The position numbers were made by a program, and so were the translations under genes. A DNA stretch of 64,000 bases from Stenotrophomonas maltophilia (GTDB lineage: Bacteria; Pseudomonadota; Gammaproteobacteria; Xanthomonadales; Xanthomonadaceae): assembly GCF_003205835.1 (NCBI RefSeq), contig NZ_CP029773.1:268501-332500 (forward strand), read 5' to 3'. The notes below the pieces were generated by a model. It was not told the DNA's origin and ran no database searches. It was given only the letters and a program-made list of their open reading frames with translations. Below are positions 25,617-33,920 of this stretch, piece by piece. Each line of letters opens with the position of its first letter. The first letter of the stretch is position 1.

Positions 25617-26726
25617 TCATTCCAGCAGCCGCGCCCAGCCCTGCATGCCGTCCAGCCGTGCCAGCACCAGCTTGATGCAGACCAGCAGCGGCACCGCCAG
25701 CAGCAGGCCGATCATGCCCCAGGCCCAGCCGAACACCATCAGCGCCAGGATCAGCACCAGCGGTGACAGCTTCATGCGCCGGCCCAGCACGATCGGGGTC
25801 ACCATCTGCCCTTCCAGGGTGTGCAGGCCCAGATAGGCGGCGGCCGGCAGCAGGGCCTGCAGGGGGTCGCGGAACTCGACGAAGCCCATCAGCAGCATCA
25901 GCGCCACGCCGATCAGCGGACCGACATACGGGGCGAAATTCAGCAATGCAGCCACCGTGCCCCACAGCAGGGCTTCCTGCAGACCGATGCCGAACAGCAT
26001 CAACACACCGGCGAACACCAGCCCGACCAGGGTGTTGATCACGCTGATGGTCAGCACGTAGCGAGAGACCTCGCGCTCGATCGACCGCAGGATGTCGCTG
26101 GTGAAGCGCTGCTGCTGGCGGTTCGGGAACAGGGCGATCGCTGCGCGTTGCAGGCTCTGCCCGTAGATCATGAAGAACAGGGTCAGCAGCACCACCGCCA
26201 GTACCGAAGCCGCCAGCCGCGGCGCGCGGGTCAGCATGCGGTACGGGTCGTCCAGCTGGGTGCGGATCACCTGCACCTTGTGGTTGCTGTCACCACCGGC
26301 CACGCGCGCGAAGTTCTCCGCCGCCTGGTTGGCCTGCTGCACCGGCTTGGTCAGGTCCTGCACCTGACGGGCGACCTTGCGCAGCTGCTGTGGTGCTTCC
26401 TGCGCCCATTCCATCGCCGGGCCGATCAGCTGCACGGCCAGCGAACCGGTCACGCCCAGGCCCGCACCGAGGATCAACAGTGCGCCCAGCGCGCGCGGAA
26501 TCCACAGCTTCTGCAGCAGGCGCAGGATCGGGTTGCCGACCAGCGCGAAGAACATCGCCAGCAGCACCGGCAGGATGATGTCCTGTGCGGCCCACAGCGT
26601 GTAGCCCACCGCCAGGGTCGCAAGCACCACCAGCGACATCGGCCCGCGCGGGCGCGACGGCGGTGGCAGCGCTGCCTCTGGCTCGTCGGGGCCGGCCGGT
26701 GGCGGGGACAGGAGGGACTCGCTCAT
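25617..26726 (-). CDS. AI-2E family transporter (PerM/YdiK-like)
   Basis: A 369-residue inner-membrane protein of the AI-2 exporter superfamily with about eight helices. A proline-rich cytoplasmic N-terminus leads into LVVLATLAVGYTLWAAQDIILPVLL. A long soluble loop follows (about residues 100-180). The C-terminal half has LNFAPYVGPLIG and the family motif GQMVTPIVLGRRMKLSPLVLIL. Despite the name, most members have unknown substrates. I chose the ATG at 26726, since the frame continues upstream only as low-complexity sequence overlapping another gene. Confidence 0.9.
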   Translation of the reverse strand: MSESLLSPPPAGPDEPEAALPPPSRPRGPMSLVVLATLAVGYTLWAAQDIILPVLLAMFFALVGNPILRLLQKLWIPRALGALLILGAGLGVTGSLAVQLIGPAMEWAQEAPQQLRKVARQVQDLTKPVQQANQAAENFARVAGGDSNHKVQVIRTQLDDPYRMLTRAPRLAASVLAVVLLTLFFMIYGQSLQRAAIALFPNRQQQRFTSDILRSIEREVSRYVLTISVINTLVGLVFAGVLMLFGIGLQEALLWGTVAALLNFAPYVGPLIGVALMLLMGFVEFRDPLQALLPAAAYLGLHTLEGQMVTPIVLGRRMKLSPLVLILALMVFGWAWGMIGLLLAVPLLVCIKLVLARLDGMQGWARLLE

Positions 26727-26793
26727 CGACGCATCAACCGGAAAGGGGAGCGCATTATCCGCCGGCCGCGATCGGCGCGGCGGATTTCGTGGA

Positions 26794-27249
26794 TCAACGT
26801 TCGGACAGCTCGGTGGCGGCCTCGGCCGGGCGCGGTTCGCGCAGTTCCGGTTCCGCGGCGGATTGCGCCGCTGGTGCCGGCCGAGCGGTGGATGCCGACG
26901 CGGTCGCCTGCACCTGCTCACTGGCTTCGTCGGCTTCTTCGGCCGCGTCGTCGGCGCTGGCTGCCGCCTGCGCCGCCATCGCCGTGGCGAACGCGGCCTG
27001 CGCGCTGGCGAACAGGTTCGAGACCGAACCCACCATCTGCAGCCAGCGGGCACCGTTGACCTTGCCGGGTACTTCCAGCTTGCCGGCAATGAAGCCACCG
27101 GCCAGACCGACCACCACGATGCGCAGCGGTGACCAGCCCTGTCGCCAGACCTGGCTGAGCGTGGACCAGTGGTCCTGGGTTTCAACCAGGCGCACGGTCA
27201 CCACCTGTTCGCAGCGTTTCACCCGCCGTTGCAGCGCACCGAACTTCAT
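26794..27249 (-). CDS. Hypothetical single-span membrane protein
   Basis: A 151-residue protein. A basic N-terminus (MKFGALQRRVKRCEQ) is followed by one hydrophobic segment (PLRIVVVGLAGGFIAG, near residues 41-56), a second weaker amphipathic region, and a long alanine/glutamate-rich tail. I recognise no domain. Its start overlaps the stop of the YqjE-like gene (four bases), which makes it the third gene of a yqjD-yqjE-like operon; E. coli has the unrelated-looking yqjK in that place. Probably an envelope accessory protein (inference). Confidence 0.68.
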   Translation of the reverse strand: MKFGALQRRVKRCEQVVTVRLVETQDHWSTLSQVWRQGWSPLRIVVVGLAGGFIAGKLEVPGKVNGARWLQMVGSVSNLFASAQAAFATAMAAQAAASADDAAEEADEASEQVQATASASTARPAPAAQSAAEPELREPRPAEAATELSER

Positions 27250-27716
27250 GGCTTGCCCTCCGGCAGCTGCACATCGGCATCGGGATCGTCTTCGCTGGGC
27301 TCGTCGAACAGGCCCAGGCGTGACAGCTGGCGCCGGGTGGCGTGCATGCCGGTGTGGTGGAAGAAGTAGGACACCCGCCAGATCGCGTAACCGGTGACGG
27401 CCAGGCTGAGCAACGAGGTGATCAGCAGGGCCTGCAGCCAGCTCAGGCCCCAGCTCTGCAGCAGGGCGATGAGGGTGGCGGCCATCAGCAGCCAGGCAGA
27501 GGCACCGAACACGATCGCCACGCCGGCCCAGGCCAGCGCACGGCCGAACGCGCTGCGTGCCAGCGCGAAGTCGGCCGAGGCCAACCGGCGCAGCGAACGC
27601 AGCGAATGCTTGGCCGAATCGGCAGCGGCACGACCGGCCGCGCCGACCTGGCGGATGCTCTCATCCAGCGGCGGGGTGGCCGCCGGATCAGGGGCTTGCG
27701 CGTTGTCTTCGCTCAC
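27246..27716 (-). CDS. YqjE-like (phage holin superfamily) membrane protein
   Basis: A 156-residue inner-membrane protein with two long helices (GVAIVFGASAWLLMAATLIALLQ and LQALLITSLLSLAVTGYAIW) flanked by charged cytoplasmic ends. The N-terminal amphipathic stretch KHSLRSLRRLASADFALARSAF is typical of YqjE/DUF1469-type proteins. The name phage holin superfamily is only structural; nothing else here is phage-like. The position directly after a DUF883/YqjD gene (eight-base gap) supports the assignment. Confidence 0.72.
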   Translation of the reverse strand: MSEDNAQAPDPAATPPLDESIRQVGAAGRAAADSAKHSLRSLRRLASADFALARSAFGRALAWAGVAIVFGASAWLLMAATLIALLQSWGLSWLQALLITSLLSLAVTGYAIWRVSYFFHHTGMHATRRQLSRLGLFDEPSEDDPDADVQLPEGKP

Positions 27717-27724
27717 GCCGCGGC

Positions 27725-28090
27725 TTACTTGTCGCTGCTGCCGCGGGCCAGCTTGGCGATGATCCAGCCGGCAGCGAAGGCGACGCCGAACGAGGCCAGC
27801 GGACGCTCACGGATCAGCTCGGCGGCGCTGTCGATCAGGTCCTTGCCCTTGTCCATCAGTGCGTCGACCTGTTCCTTGGCAGCGGCACCACCGAACTCGG
27901 CGGCGGCCAGGCCGGACAGCGCGCTGTCGGACAGTTCGGCCTTGACGTTGGCCTTGCCGATGCGCAGTTCGTCGGTCGCGGCACCGGTTGCGCCCTTGAT
28001 CGCACCGCCGGCGGCCGTGGCGGCCTGCTTCAGGTGGGAACCGGCTTCACCCAGGTGTTCCTTCAGGTTCTCGGTATTGGTGGGGCTCAT
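27725..28090 (-). CDS. DUF883 (YqjD/ElaB) family membrane-anchored protein
   Basis: A 121-residue protein of the YqjD/ElaB/YgaM family. The N-terminal two-thirds is a long alanine/lysine-rich amphipathic helix. The C-terminus has the family ending with one membrane anchor (RERPLASFGVAFAAGWIIAKLARG). In E. coli these tail-anchored proteins bind ribosomes in stationary phase under RpoS control. It is the first gene of an operon with a YqjE-like gene. Regulation here cannot be read. Confidence 0.82.
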   Translation of the reverse strand: MSPTNTENLKEHLGEAGSHLKQAATAAGGAIKGATGAATDELRIGKANVKAELSDSALSGLAAAEFGGAAAKEQVDALMDKGKDLIDSAAELIRERPLASFGVAFAAGWIIAKLARGSSDK

Positions 28091-28191
28091 CGAATCACTC
28101 CTGTTGCGATGGGGGAACGGGTGTCGGCGGTGCCGACCTGGACTGACAGCAATAGCATTGCCGGGGTATAGGAGGTGTTACGGCTGGGCGA

Positions 28192-29625
28192 TCAGCGCAT
28201 CACGAGCTGGCCCTGCTGCTGGCCATTGTTGCGCAGTACGCGCACGACCAGCGTTGGCGGGCGCTGCTGGAAATTGGCGCGCCAGCTGGCGAGGTCGGCG
28301 AATTCACCCACCGTTGCATCGGTGATGATGTCGCCCTGCTGCAGGCCGTTGGTGGCGGCGCGGCTGCCGCGCTTGACCTCGCTGACCAGTACGCCACCAA
28401 CGCCCGATTGGCGCAGCGACTCCGGCAGGTCGACGAAGGTGGCGCCGCCCAGGCGCGGATCCAGGCTGTCGCCGGTGACTGCGCGGGCCTGTTCCTTCAG
28501 CGTTGCCTTGATCTGCAGCGGCTTGCCTTCGCGGCGCACGTCCAGCGTCAGCGGGCTGCCGACCGCGGCCAGGCCTTCCACGTTGTGCAGGGCTTCAGCG
28601 CTGTCCACGCGTTGGCCGTTGGCCGAGACCACCACATCGCCCGGCTTCAGCCCGGCTGCGGCAGCGGCCGAACCGGCCAGTACCCGGGTGATCAGCGCAC
28701 CACGGGTTTCACCCAGGCCCAGCCCCTGCGCGATCTGTGCGGTCAGGTTCTGGCTCTCCACGCCCAGCGTGCCACGCACCACCACACCGTGCTTGACCAG
28801 CTGGTCGACCACGCTGCGCGCCAGGTTGGACGGAATCGCCAGGCCCAGGCCGATGTTGCCGGCCATGCTGCCCTGCGGGTTGAAGCTGGCGGTATTGATG
28901 CCGACCAGCTGGCCCTGCAGGTCGACCAGCGCACCACCGGAATTGCCCGGGTTGATCGACGCATCGGTCTGGATGAAGTTCTGGTAGCCCAGCCCGCGGA
29001 TGCCGCTGCGGCCCACCGCCGAGACGATGCCCGAGGTGACCGTCTGGCTGAAACCGAACGGGTTGCCGATCGCCACCACGAAGTCGCCCACCCGCAGCTG
29101 GTCGCTGTTGCCGAGCTTGATGTCGGTCAGGTTCTGCGCCGGGATGCGGATCAGTGCGATGTCGGTATCGCGGTCCGAACCGAGGAACTCCGCCTTGACC
29201 GTGCGCCCGTCGGCCAGTGTCACCTGCACGTCATCGGCGTTGTCGATGACATGGTGGTTGGTCAGTACCAGGCCTTCCTTGGCGTCGATGATCACGCCGG
29301 AGCCGAGCGATTCGTTGATGCGTTCCTGCGGGATGTCCGGGAACAGGCGGCGGAAGAACGGGTCATTGAAGAAGGGGTTGCGCACGCGCACCACCTGCTT
29401 GGTGTTGACGCTGACCACCGCCGGCATCGCCTTTTCCAGCATCGGTGCCAGCGACGGCACCGCCTGCCCGGCCACCGAGGCCGGCAGTGCGGCGCTGGTC
29501 GGCAAGACCGCTGGCAGCGGTGCGGCATCGGCCCGGTTGTCCAGGTGCGCATTGATGCCGGTGGCAACGAAGCCACCGAAGGCGGCGGCGATTGCGAGCG
29601 TGAGCAGGGTGGGAAGCGGTCGCAT
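28192..29625 (-). CDS. Periplasmic Do/DegQ-family serine protease
   Basis: A 477-residue periplasmic HtrA-type protease for envelope quality control. The N-terminal hydrophobic stretch (LPTLLTLAIAAAFGGFVATG) is a signal peptide or anchor. The trypsin-like domain has catalytic His in TNHHVID (about residue 125), Asp in DTDIALI (about 155) and Ser in NPGNSGGAL (about 229). Two PDZ domains follow: LGVESQNLTAQ to IKATLKE, and GGVLVSEVKRGS to the C-terminus. Both PDZ domains are present, as in DegP/DegQ. No sigma-E promoter is obvious. Confidence 0.93.
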   Translation of the reverse strand: MRPLPTLLTLAIAAAFGGFVATGINAHLDNRADAAPLPAVLPTSAALPASVAGQAVPSLAPMLEKAMPAVVSVNTKQVVRVRNPFFNDPFFRRLFPDIPQERINESLGSGVIIDAKEGLVLTNHHVIDNADDVQVTLADGRTVKAEFLGSDRDTDIALIRIPAQNLTDIKLGNSDQLRVGDFVVAIGNPFGFSQTVTSGIVSAVGRSGIRGLGYQNFIQTDASINPGNSGGALVDLQGQLVGINTASFNPQGSMAGNIGLGLAIPSNLARSVVDQLVKHGVVVRGTLGVESQNLTAQIAQGLGLGETRGALITRVLAGSAAAAAGLKPGDVVVSANGQRVDSAEALHNVEGLAAVGSPLTLDVRREGKPLQIKATLKEQARAVTGDSLDPRLGGATFVDLPESLRQSGVGGVLVSEVKRGSRAATNGLQQGDIITDATVGEFADLASWRANFQQRPPTLVVRVLRNNGQQQGQLVMR

Positions 29626-30116
29626 GGGAGTCGGTTCGCTGGCGTGGGTGGGGGCGGTTCGGCCCTACGGTAAAACAAGCTGAATGAGTGTGTCGCGATC
29701 TGGATAAATGCGCCATGAAAACCGGGCGCCCGGAGCGCCGACCGCGCGCGCCGCGAATGAGCCGTTGGCGACAGCGCGATCCGTGCGCCACGCACCGTGG
29801 ATACGCGCCCGGGCGTGGCGCGATACAGGCCGATACTTGCGCAGTTCTGCGCATCCCGGTGCCGCGATGCGCCATATCGCACGCCTTCGGCTGCAATTGA
29901 GCGGGCGCATGCGACGAACGCTTCCGCCCGCCGTGACCTTGCGGCGCAGCACTGAAAAGAAGGGGTTTCGTGCACGACGGCAGCGTTGATGAGGGTGGTG
30001 GGCTACACCATTGCCGTCGCATCAGATGCGATTGCGGGCGCATGCCCCGTTCCACGATCGTCAATGTCGGTATAGCATCGCCCCGTTTTGATACTTAAGG
30101 CCCCCAGGAGGGCAAC
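29626..30116. other. Intergenic region between degQ-like and histone H1-like genes
   Basis: About 490 bases between divergent genes. It must hold promoters for both, but I cannot place a convincing -35/-10 pair. Short imperfect palindromes occur, for example TTGCGCAG-TTCT-GCGCAT near 29837, but no tRNA, repeat family or conserved ORF stands out. Confidence 0.5.
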
Positions 30117-31022
30117 ATGAGCAACGGTAATGGTGTGTCGGTCGTGACCGACGCCGTCGAGAACGTGAAAGAAACCGCCTCCAACGTCGGCGAGACCATC
30201 GCCCACGCCGCCGAAGACGCCGTGAAGTCGGTCAAGAAGACCGTCAAGCGCGCCACCAAGGCTGCCGGTACCCGCGTTGCCAAGGCCAAGAAGGCTGTGG
30301 CCAAGGTTGAGAAGACCGTTGCCAAGAAGGCCGAGAAGGCTGCCAAGTCGGTCGGCAAGACCGTTGCCAACGCCAAGAAGAAGCTGGAAGCCGCCAAGAA
30401 GAACGCCAAGGCCGAAGCCGCTGCCCTGAAGAAGGAAGTGGCCAAGAAGAAGGCGGCTGCAGGCAAGGCCGTGACCAAGAAGGCCGCTGCTGCCAAGAAG
30501 ACCACCAAGGCCGCCACCAAGGCCGCCACCAAGGCTGCCGGCAAGAAGGTCGCCACCGTGAAGAAGGCCGCCACCAAGAAGGCCGGCGTCGCCAAGAAGA
30601 CCGTTGCCAAGAAGACCGCGGCCGCCAAGAAGGTTGTCGGCAAGAAGGTCGCTACCGCCAAGAAGGCCGTGGCCAAGAAGACCGTCGCCGCCAAGAAGGT
30701 CGCTGGCAAGAAGGCCGTGGCTGCCAAGAAGGTTGTCGGCAAGAAGGTTGCCGCTACCAAGAAGGTCGCCACCAGGAAGACCGCGGCCGCCAAGAAGGTT
30801 GTCGGCAAGAAGGCTGCTGTCGCCAAGAAGGCCGTCGGCAAGAAGACCGCTGCTGCCAAGAAGGTTGTCGGCAAGAAGACCGCCGTTGCCAAGAAGGCGG
30901 TGGGCAAGAAGGTTGCCGCCACCCGCAAGACGGTCGCCAAGAAGGCTGCGCCGCTGAAGAAGGTCGCCGCCAAGAAGGCTCCGGCCAAGAAGGCCGTGCG
31001 CAAGGTCGCCAAGCGCAAGTAA
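30117..31022 (+). CDS. Histone H1-like / AlgP-like DNA-binding protein
   Basis: A 301-residue, extremely basic protein. The first 45 residues are a mildly acidic amphipathic region ([20 protein letters not shown]). The rest is nearly all lysine, alanine, valine and glycine in KKxxAKK and KKVVGKK repeats, like bacterial H1-type proteins and the C-terminal tail of Pseudomonas AlgP. Such tails bind DNA without strong sequence preference and help compact the nucleoid or modulate transcription. AGGAGG seven bases before the ATG is a strong ribosome site. The repeats are also exact at DNA level (four copies of a 24-base unit), so the length may vary between strains. Confidence 0.9.
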   Translation: MSNGNGVSVVTDAVENVKETASNVGETIAHAAEDAVKSVKKTVKRATKAAGTRVAKAKKAVAKVEKTVAKKAEKAAKSVGKTVANAKKKLEAAKKNAKAEAAALKKEVAKKKAAAGKAVTKKAAAAKKTTKAATKAATKAAGKKVATVKKAATKKAGVAKKTVAKKTAAAKKVVGKKVATAKKAVAKKTVAAKKVAGKKAVAAKKVVGKKVAATKKVATRKTAAAKKVVGKKAAVAKKAVGKKTAAAKKVVGKKTAVAKKAVGKKVAATRKTVAKKAAPLKKVAAKKAPAKKAVRKVAKRK

Positions 31023-31036
31023 TGGCGCCGTGACCG

Positions 31037-31069
31037 AAGGCCCTGCCACCCAACGGGTGGTGGGGCCTT
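31037..31069 (+). terminator. Terminator after the histone H1-like gene
   Basis: A stem of AAGGCCC, a two-base mismatch, then CCACCC pairs with GGGTGG and GGGCCTT around an AAC loop. It is followed by TTTCGCGTTT. It begins 15 bases after the stop codon. Confidence 0.8.
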
Positions 31070-31129
31070 TCGCGTTTCTGGGACACCCCATGGGGCAAGA
31101 TGCAGGTTCTTCCCGCCGGGGCCCCGGGC

Positions 31130-31816
31130 ATGCGTGGTATCGACTTCAGTTCCTGGCAGGGCGTGCTGTCCACGTTGGCTGGCCTGGTCCTGATCACCCT
31201 GCTGGGCGTGGGCATCCGCCTGCTGGTGATGCAGACCCTGCAGCAGCGCCGCGAGCGCGAGAACCGGCAGATCAATGAGCGGCTGCGCACGCTGATGGCG
31301 GCCTACAAGACCCTGGGCGGTTCCTTCACTGGCGAACTGGGCGTGGATCCCAGCCATCGCCGCGACCTGCGCCAGCGCGAAGATGCCGAAGGCATCGCCG
31401 AACCCCGCTCGGATCGCGCGCGCCGCATCCGCGATGCCGTCGAGGCCGCGTTGTCGGACATCCTGTTGCTGGGCACCGACGAACAGGTGCGGTTGGCCGC
31501 GCGCGCGGCCAACGAACTGGCACAGGGGCGGCCGGTGCACACCCACGAACTGGTGGTCTCGCTGCGCGACTTCGTGCGCGAAGCGCTGGATCTGGCGCCG
31601 ATTCCGACCGACCTGCAGATACCGCCGCAGGGACCAACCCGACCCGCTGCCAGTGGTGGCGGCAAGGGCCGCAACGACGGCGATGCCAAGGGCGGTCGTG
31701 CGGGTGGTGGTGGCGGTGGCGGAATGGGGGCCGGCATGGGCGGTGTGGGCCTCGGCGCCGGCGCCGCTCTGGGCGCCGGCCATGCGTCTGCCAGCGATGA
31801 CACGGACGCGCGCTGA
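31130..31816 (+). CDS. Hypothetical membrane-anchored protein with glycine-rich tail
   Basis: A 228-residue protein (238 if the ATG at 31100 is used). One N-terminal membrane helix (VLSTLAGLVLITLLGVGIRLLV) is followed by a charged helical region with a coiled-coil look (QQRRERENRQINERLRTLM). A folded middle follows (DAVEAALSDILLLGTDEQVRLAARAANELAQG), then a glycine-rich tail. I recognise no family with confidence. It is separated from the histone-like gene by a terminator and so is probably transcribed on its own. The start is uncertain because neither ATG has a strong ribosome site. Confidence 0.65.
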   Translation: MRGIDFSSWQGVLSTLAGLVLITLLGVGIRLLVMQTLQQRRERENRQINERLRTLMAAYKTLGGSFTGELGVDPSHRRDLRQREDAEGIAEPRSDRARRIRDAVEAALSDILLLGTDEQVRLAARAANELAQGRPVHTHELVVSLRDFVREALDLAPIPTDLQIPPQGPTRPAASGGGKGRNDGDAKGGRAGGGGGGGMGAGMGGVGLGAGAALGAGHASASDDTDAR

Positions 31817-31831
31817 GCACGTCCGCCGGAT

Positions 31832-32191
31832 TCAGCGCGTCAGCTCGTAGAGCGGTACGAACCCACCGTAGATCATCCGCGCGCCGTCGAACGGCATCGG
31901 ATTCTTCGCCGGATCAAACCGCGGGTCTTCCATCATCTTCTTCATGCCGGCGTCGCGGGTCGGCTTGTCCGGCCATTCGATCCAGGAAAACACCACCGTC
32001 TCATCCGGCGTGGCTTTCACCGCGCCGAAGAAGTCGGTGGTCTTGCCGTGCGGTACGTCGTCACCCCAGCATTCGACCACACGCAGCGCGCCGTACTCGA
32101 TGAAAACGGGATCGCCTGTGCGTGCATGGGCGAGGAACTTCTCCTTGTTGGCGGTGGGCACCGCCAGGACGAAACCATCGATGTAGCTCAT
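31832..32191 (-). CDS. DUF1428 family protein
   Basis: A 119-residue cytoplasmic protein of the DUF1428 family (E. coli YbaA-like), a dimeric alpha/beta-barrel-like fold of unknown function. Its hallmarks are the start MSYIDGFVLAVP, VVECWGDDVPHGKTTDF, VVFSWIEWPDKPTRDAG and the end FDGARMIYGGFVPLYEL. GGAGG lies seven bases before the ATG at 32191 and fixes the start; a longer frame to 32305 has no support. It converges on the previous gene with a 15-base gap. Confidence 0.88.
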   Translation of the reverse strand: MSYIDGFVLAVPTANKEKFLAHARTGDPVFIEYGALRVVECWGDDVPHGKTTDFFGAVKATPDETVVFSWIEWPDKPTRDAGMKKMMEDPRFDPAKNPMPFDGARMIYGGFVPLYELTR

Positions 32192-32474
32192 TGCCTGCCT
32201 CCGGATGGACCGTGCCGCATGCACGGCCTTCAAGTACCCGACGAACCAGGGCGTCATGGATCGACAATTCAGCAGCGCACGTTCGTTGTAGCCCATGAAA
32301 TGCACGCGCGCCGCGCGCGTATGCCAGACGCAGCCTGAATCAAGCCAAAAAATTCAGCAATGCGAAGACCGCTGTTTTCAGGGAGCGTTGTGGCGAATAA
32401 CGGAGAATTTACATTCCCGATGCGATGGCGCCCTGGCGCTGCTGCACACCATAAGAAAGTAAAGGTGTACCCCC

Positions 32475-33047
32475 ATGAAGAATTCGCTGATTGCTCTGGC
32501 CCTGGCCGCTGCCCTGCCGTTCACCGCCTCGGCTGCTGAGAACCTGTCGTACAACTACGCCGAAGCTGACTACGCCAAGACCGACATCGACGCGTTCAAG
32601 GCCGACGGCTGGGGCGTGAAGGGTTCCTACGGCTTCCTGCCGAACTTCCACGCCTTCGGTGAGTACAGCCGCCAGGAAATCGACCACACCAACATCAAGC
32701 TGGACCAGTGGAAGATCGGCGCCGGCTACAACGTTGAAATCGCTCCGACCACCGACTTCGTTGCCCGCGTTGCCTACCAGAAGCGCGACCAGAAGCACGG
32801 CCTGGACTTCAACGGCTACAGCGCTGAAGCCGGTATCCGCACCGCCTTCGGTGCCCACGCCGAAGTCTACGGCATGGTCGGCTACGAAGACTTCTCGAAG
32901 AAGCACGGCATCAATCCGGAAGGCCAGTGGTACGGTCGCCTGGGCGGTCAGGTCAAGCTGAACCAGAACTGGGGCCTGAACGGCGAGCTGAAGATGAACC
33001 GCGACGGCGACAAGGAATACACCGTCGGCCCGCGCTTCAGCTGGTAA
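32475..33047 (+). CDS. Ax21-family outer-membrane beta-barrel protein
   Basis: A 190-residue secreted or outer-membrane protein. MKNSLIALALAAALPFTASA is the signal peptide. The mature N-terminus AENLSYNYAEADYAKT closely resembles the start of Xanthomonas Ax21 (AENLSYN...). The rest alternates polar and apolar residues in short beta-strands, ending in VGPRFSW with the terminal aromatic of outer-membrane barrels. Ax21 was once proposed as a signal and XA21 ligand; key claims were later retracted and RaxX was identified as the XA21 ligand, so no signalling role should be assumed. S. maltophilia has more than one such paralogue. Confidence 0.87.
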   Translation: MKNSLIALALAAALPFTASAAENLSYNYAEADYAKTDIDAFKADGWGVKGSYGFLPNFHAFGEYSRQEIDHTNIKLDQWKIGAGYNVEIAPTTDFVARVAYQKRDQKHGLDFNGYSAEAGIRTAFGAHAEVYGMVGYEDFSKKHGINPEGQWYGRLGGQVKLNQNWGLNGELKMNRDGDKEYTVGPRFSW

Positions 33048-33085
33048 TTGCTTCCTCGGCGCGCCTGCGCGCTGAAGATGCCTCG

Positions 33086-33111
33086 ACAGGCCCGGCTTCT
33101 GCCGGGCCTGT
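33086..33111 (+). terminator. Terminator after the Ax21-like gene
   Basis: A perfect 11-base-pair stem (ACAGGCCCGGC, loop TTCT, GCCGGGCCTGT), 38 bases past the stop. The T-tract after it is weak (TTGCGTTGT). Confidence 0.75.
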
Positions 33112-33236
33112 TGCGTTGTGGGGAAACGAAACCGCGCCTGACCACACGCCCCGGTCGTGCTCTGTTGCAATAAATTGGATTCCGCTGACCGCAGCACCGA
33201 CCTACGGTGGGTACTTCGTATTGCCGGATCTGTGTG

Positions 33237-33908
33237 ATGCCGCCTGCCGTTCCCGCTCTGTGTCTCGACCGGCCCTGCCGCCTGGCCATGCTGGCGCCGC
33301 ATCCAGTACTTCGGCTGGGGGTGGAAGTCGTACTGCGCCGGCACGCTGGCGTGCAGGTCTGTGCCAGCTTCACCTGTGAGCGCGAACTGTTCGACCTGCT
33401 GCAGCGCCAGCCCGGCGACATCGACCTGCTGCTGGTCGATCTGCTGGCATCGCATGGGCCCGGGGAAGGATTGTCCCTGCTTCGCCTGCTGTCACGGCGC
33501 TGGCCGCTGCTGCCGGTGCTGGTGCTGTCCGCACACTGCAATGCCAGCACGGTGACCCTGGCGATGCAGGCCGGCGCGCGCGGCTTCCTGTCCAAGGAGA
33601 CTTCGCCGGACATGCTGCGACGCGCGGTCGATGTGTTGGTCCGTGGCGGACGCTTCGTACCGCCGGAACTGCGCACGCCGTTGAGTCGATCGCGGATGCG
33701 GCGGACACCGGAGCCGCTGCTCGCAGCATTGAGCCGACGTGAGCGCGAAGTGCTCCGGCTGGTCCTGCAGGGCTGCAGCACCGGCGAGGTCGCACGGCGT
33801 TTCGGCCGTACGGCCAGCACGATCAGTACGCAGAAGCGGACCGCCTATCGCAAGCTCGGCATCCGCAGTGACGGCGAACTGTTCCGCATCCGGCATCTGC
33901 TCGAATGA
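33237..33908 (+). CDS. Atypical LuxR/NarL-family response regulator
   Basis: A 223-residue DNA-binding regulator. The receiver-like domain keeps a phospho-acceptor aspartate (LLLVDLLASHG), the switch serine (VLVLSAH) and the lysine (GFLSKETS). At the place of the usual acidic pair (xADDHP) it reads MLAPHP, so Mg2+ binding and phosphorylation are probably impaired. The C-terminal helix-turn-helix (LSRREREVLRLVLQGCSTGE, then TISTQKRTAYRKLGI) is RcsB-like. No kinase gene is adjacent. I chose the ATG at 33237, since a longer frame from 33207 adds nothing conserved. It may act as a phosphorylation-independent regulator. Confidence 0.85.
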   Translation: MPPAVPALCLDRPCRLAMLAPHPVLRLGVEVVLRRHAGVQVCASFTCERELFDLLQRQPGDIDLLLVDLLASHGPGEGLSLLRLLSRRWPLLPVLVLSAHCNASTVTLAMQAGARGFLSKETSPDMLRRAVDVLVRGGRFVPPELRTPLSRSRMRRTPEPLLAALSRREREVLRLVLQGCSTGEVARRFGRTASTISTQKRTAYRKLGIRSDGELFRIRHLLE

Positions 33909-33920
33909 GGGTGAGCCGGC

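Noticed and set aside
27246..27716. Evidence for a prophage (holin-like protein)
   Set aside because: The family name is structural; the gene belongs to a YqjD/YqjE-type operon and no other phage gene is present.
30600..30930. Regular short repeats suggestive of a CRISPR array
   Set aside because: The units are in-frame codons of the basic tail, spacers are not unique, and no cas genes are present.
30003..31091. A 362-residue minus-strand frame made of [16 protein letters not shown] repeats opposite the histone-like gene
   Set aside because: The repeats are the complement of the lysine/alanine codons of the histone H1-like gene, which has the strong ribosome site and terminator.
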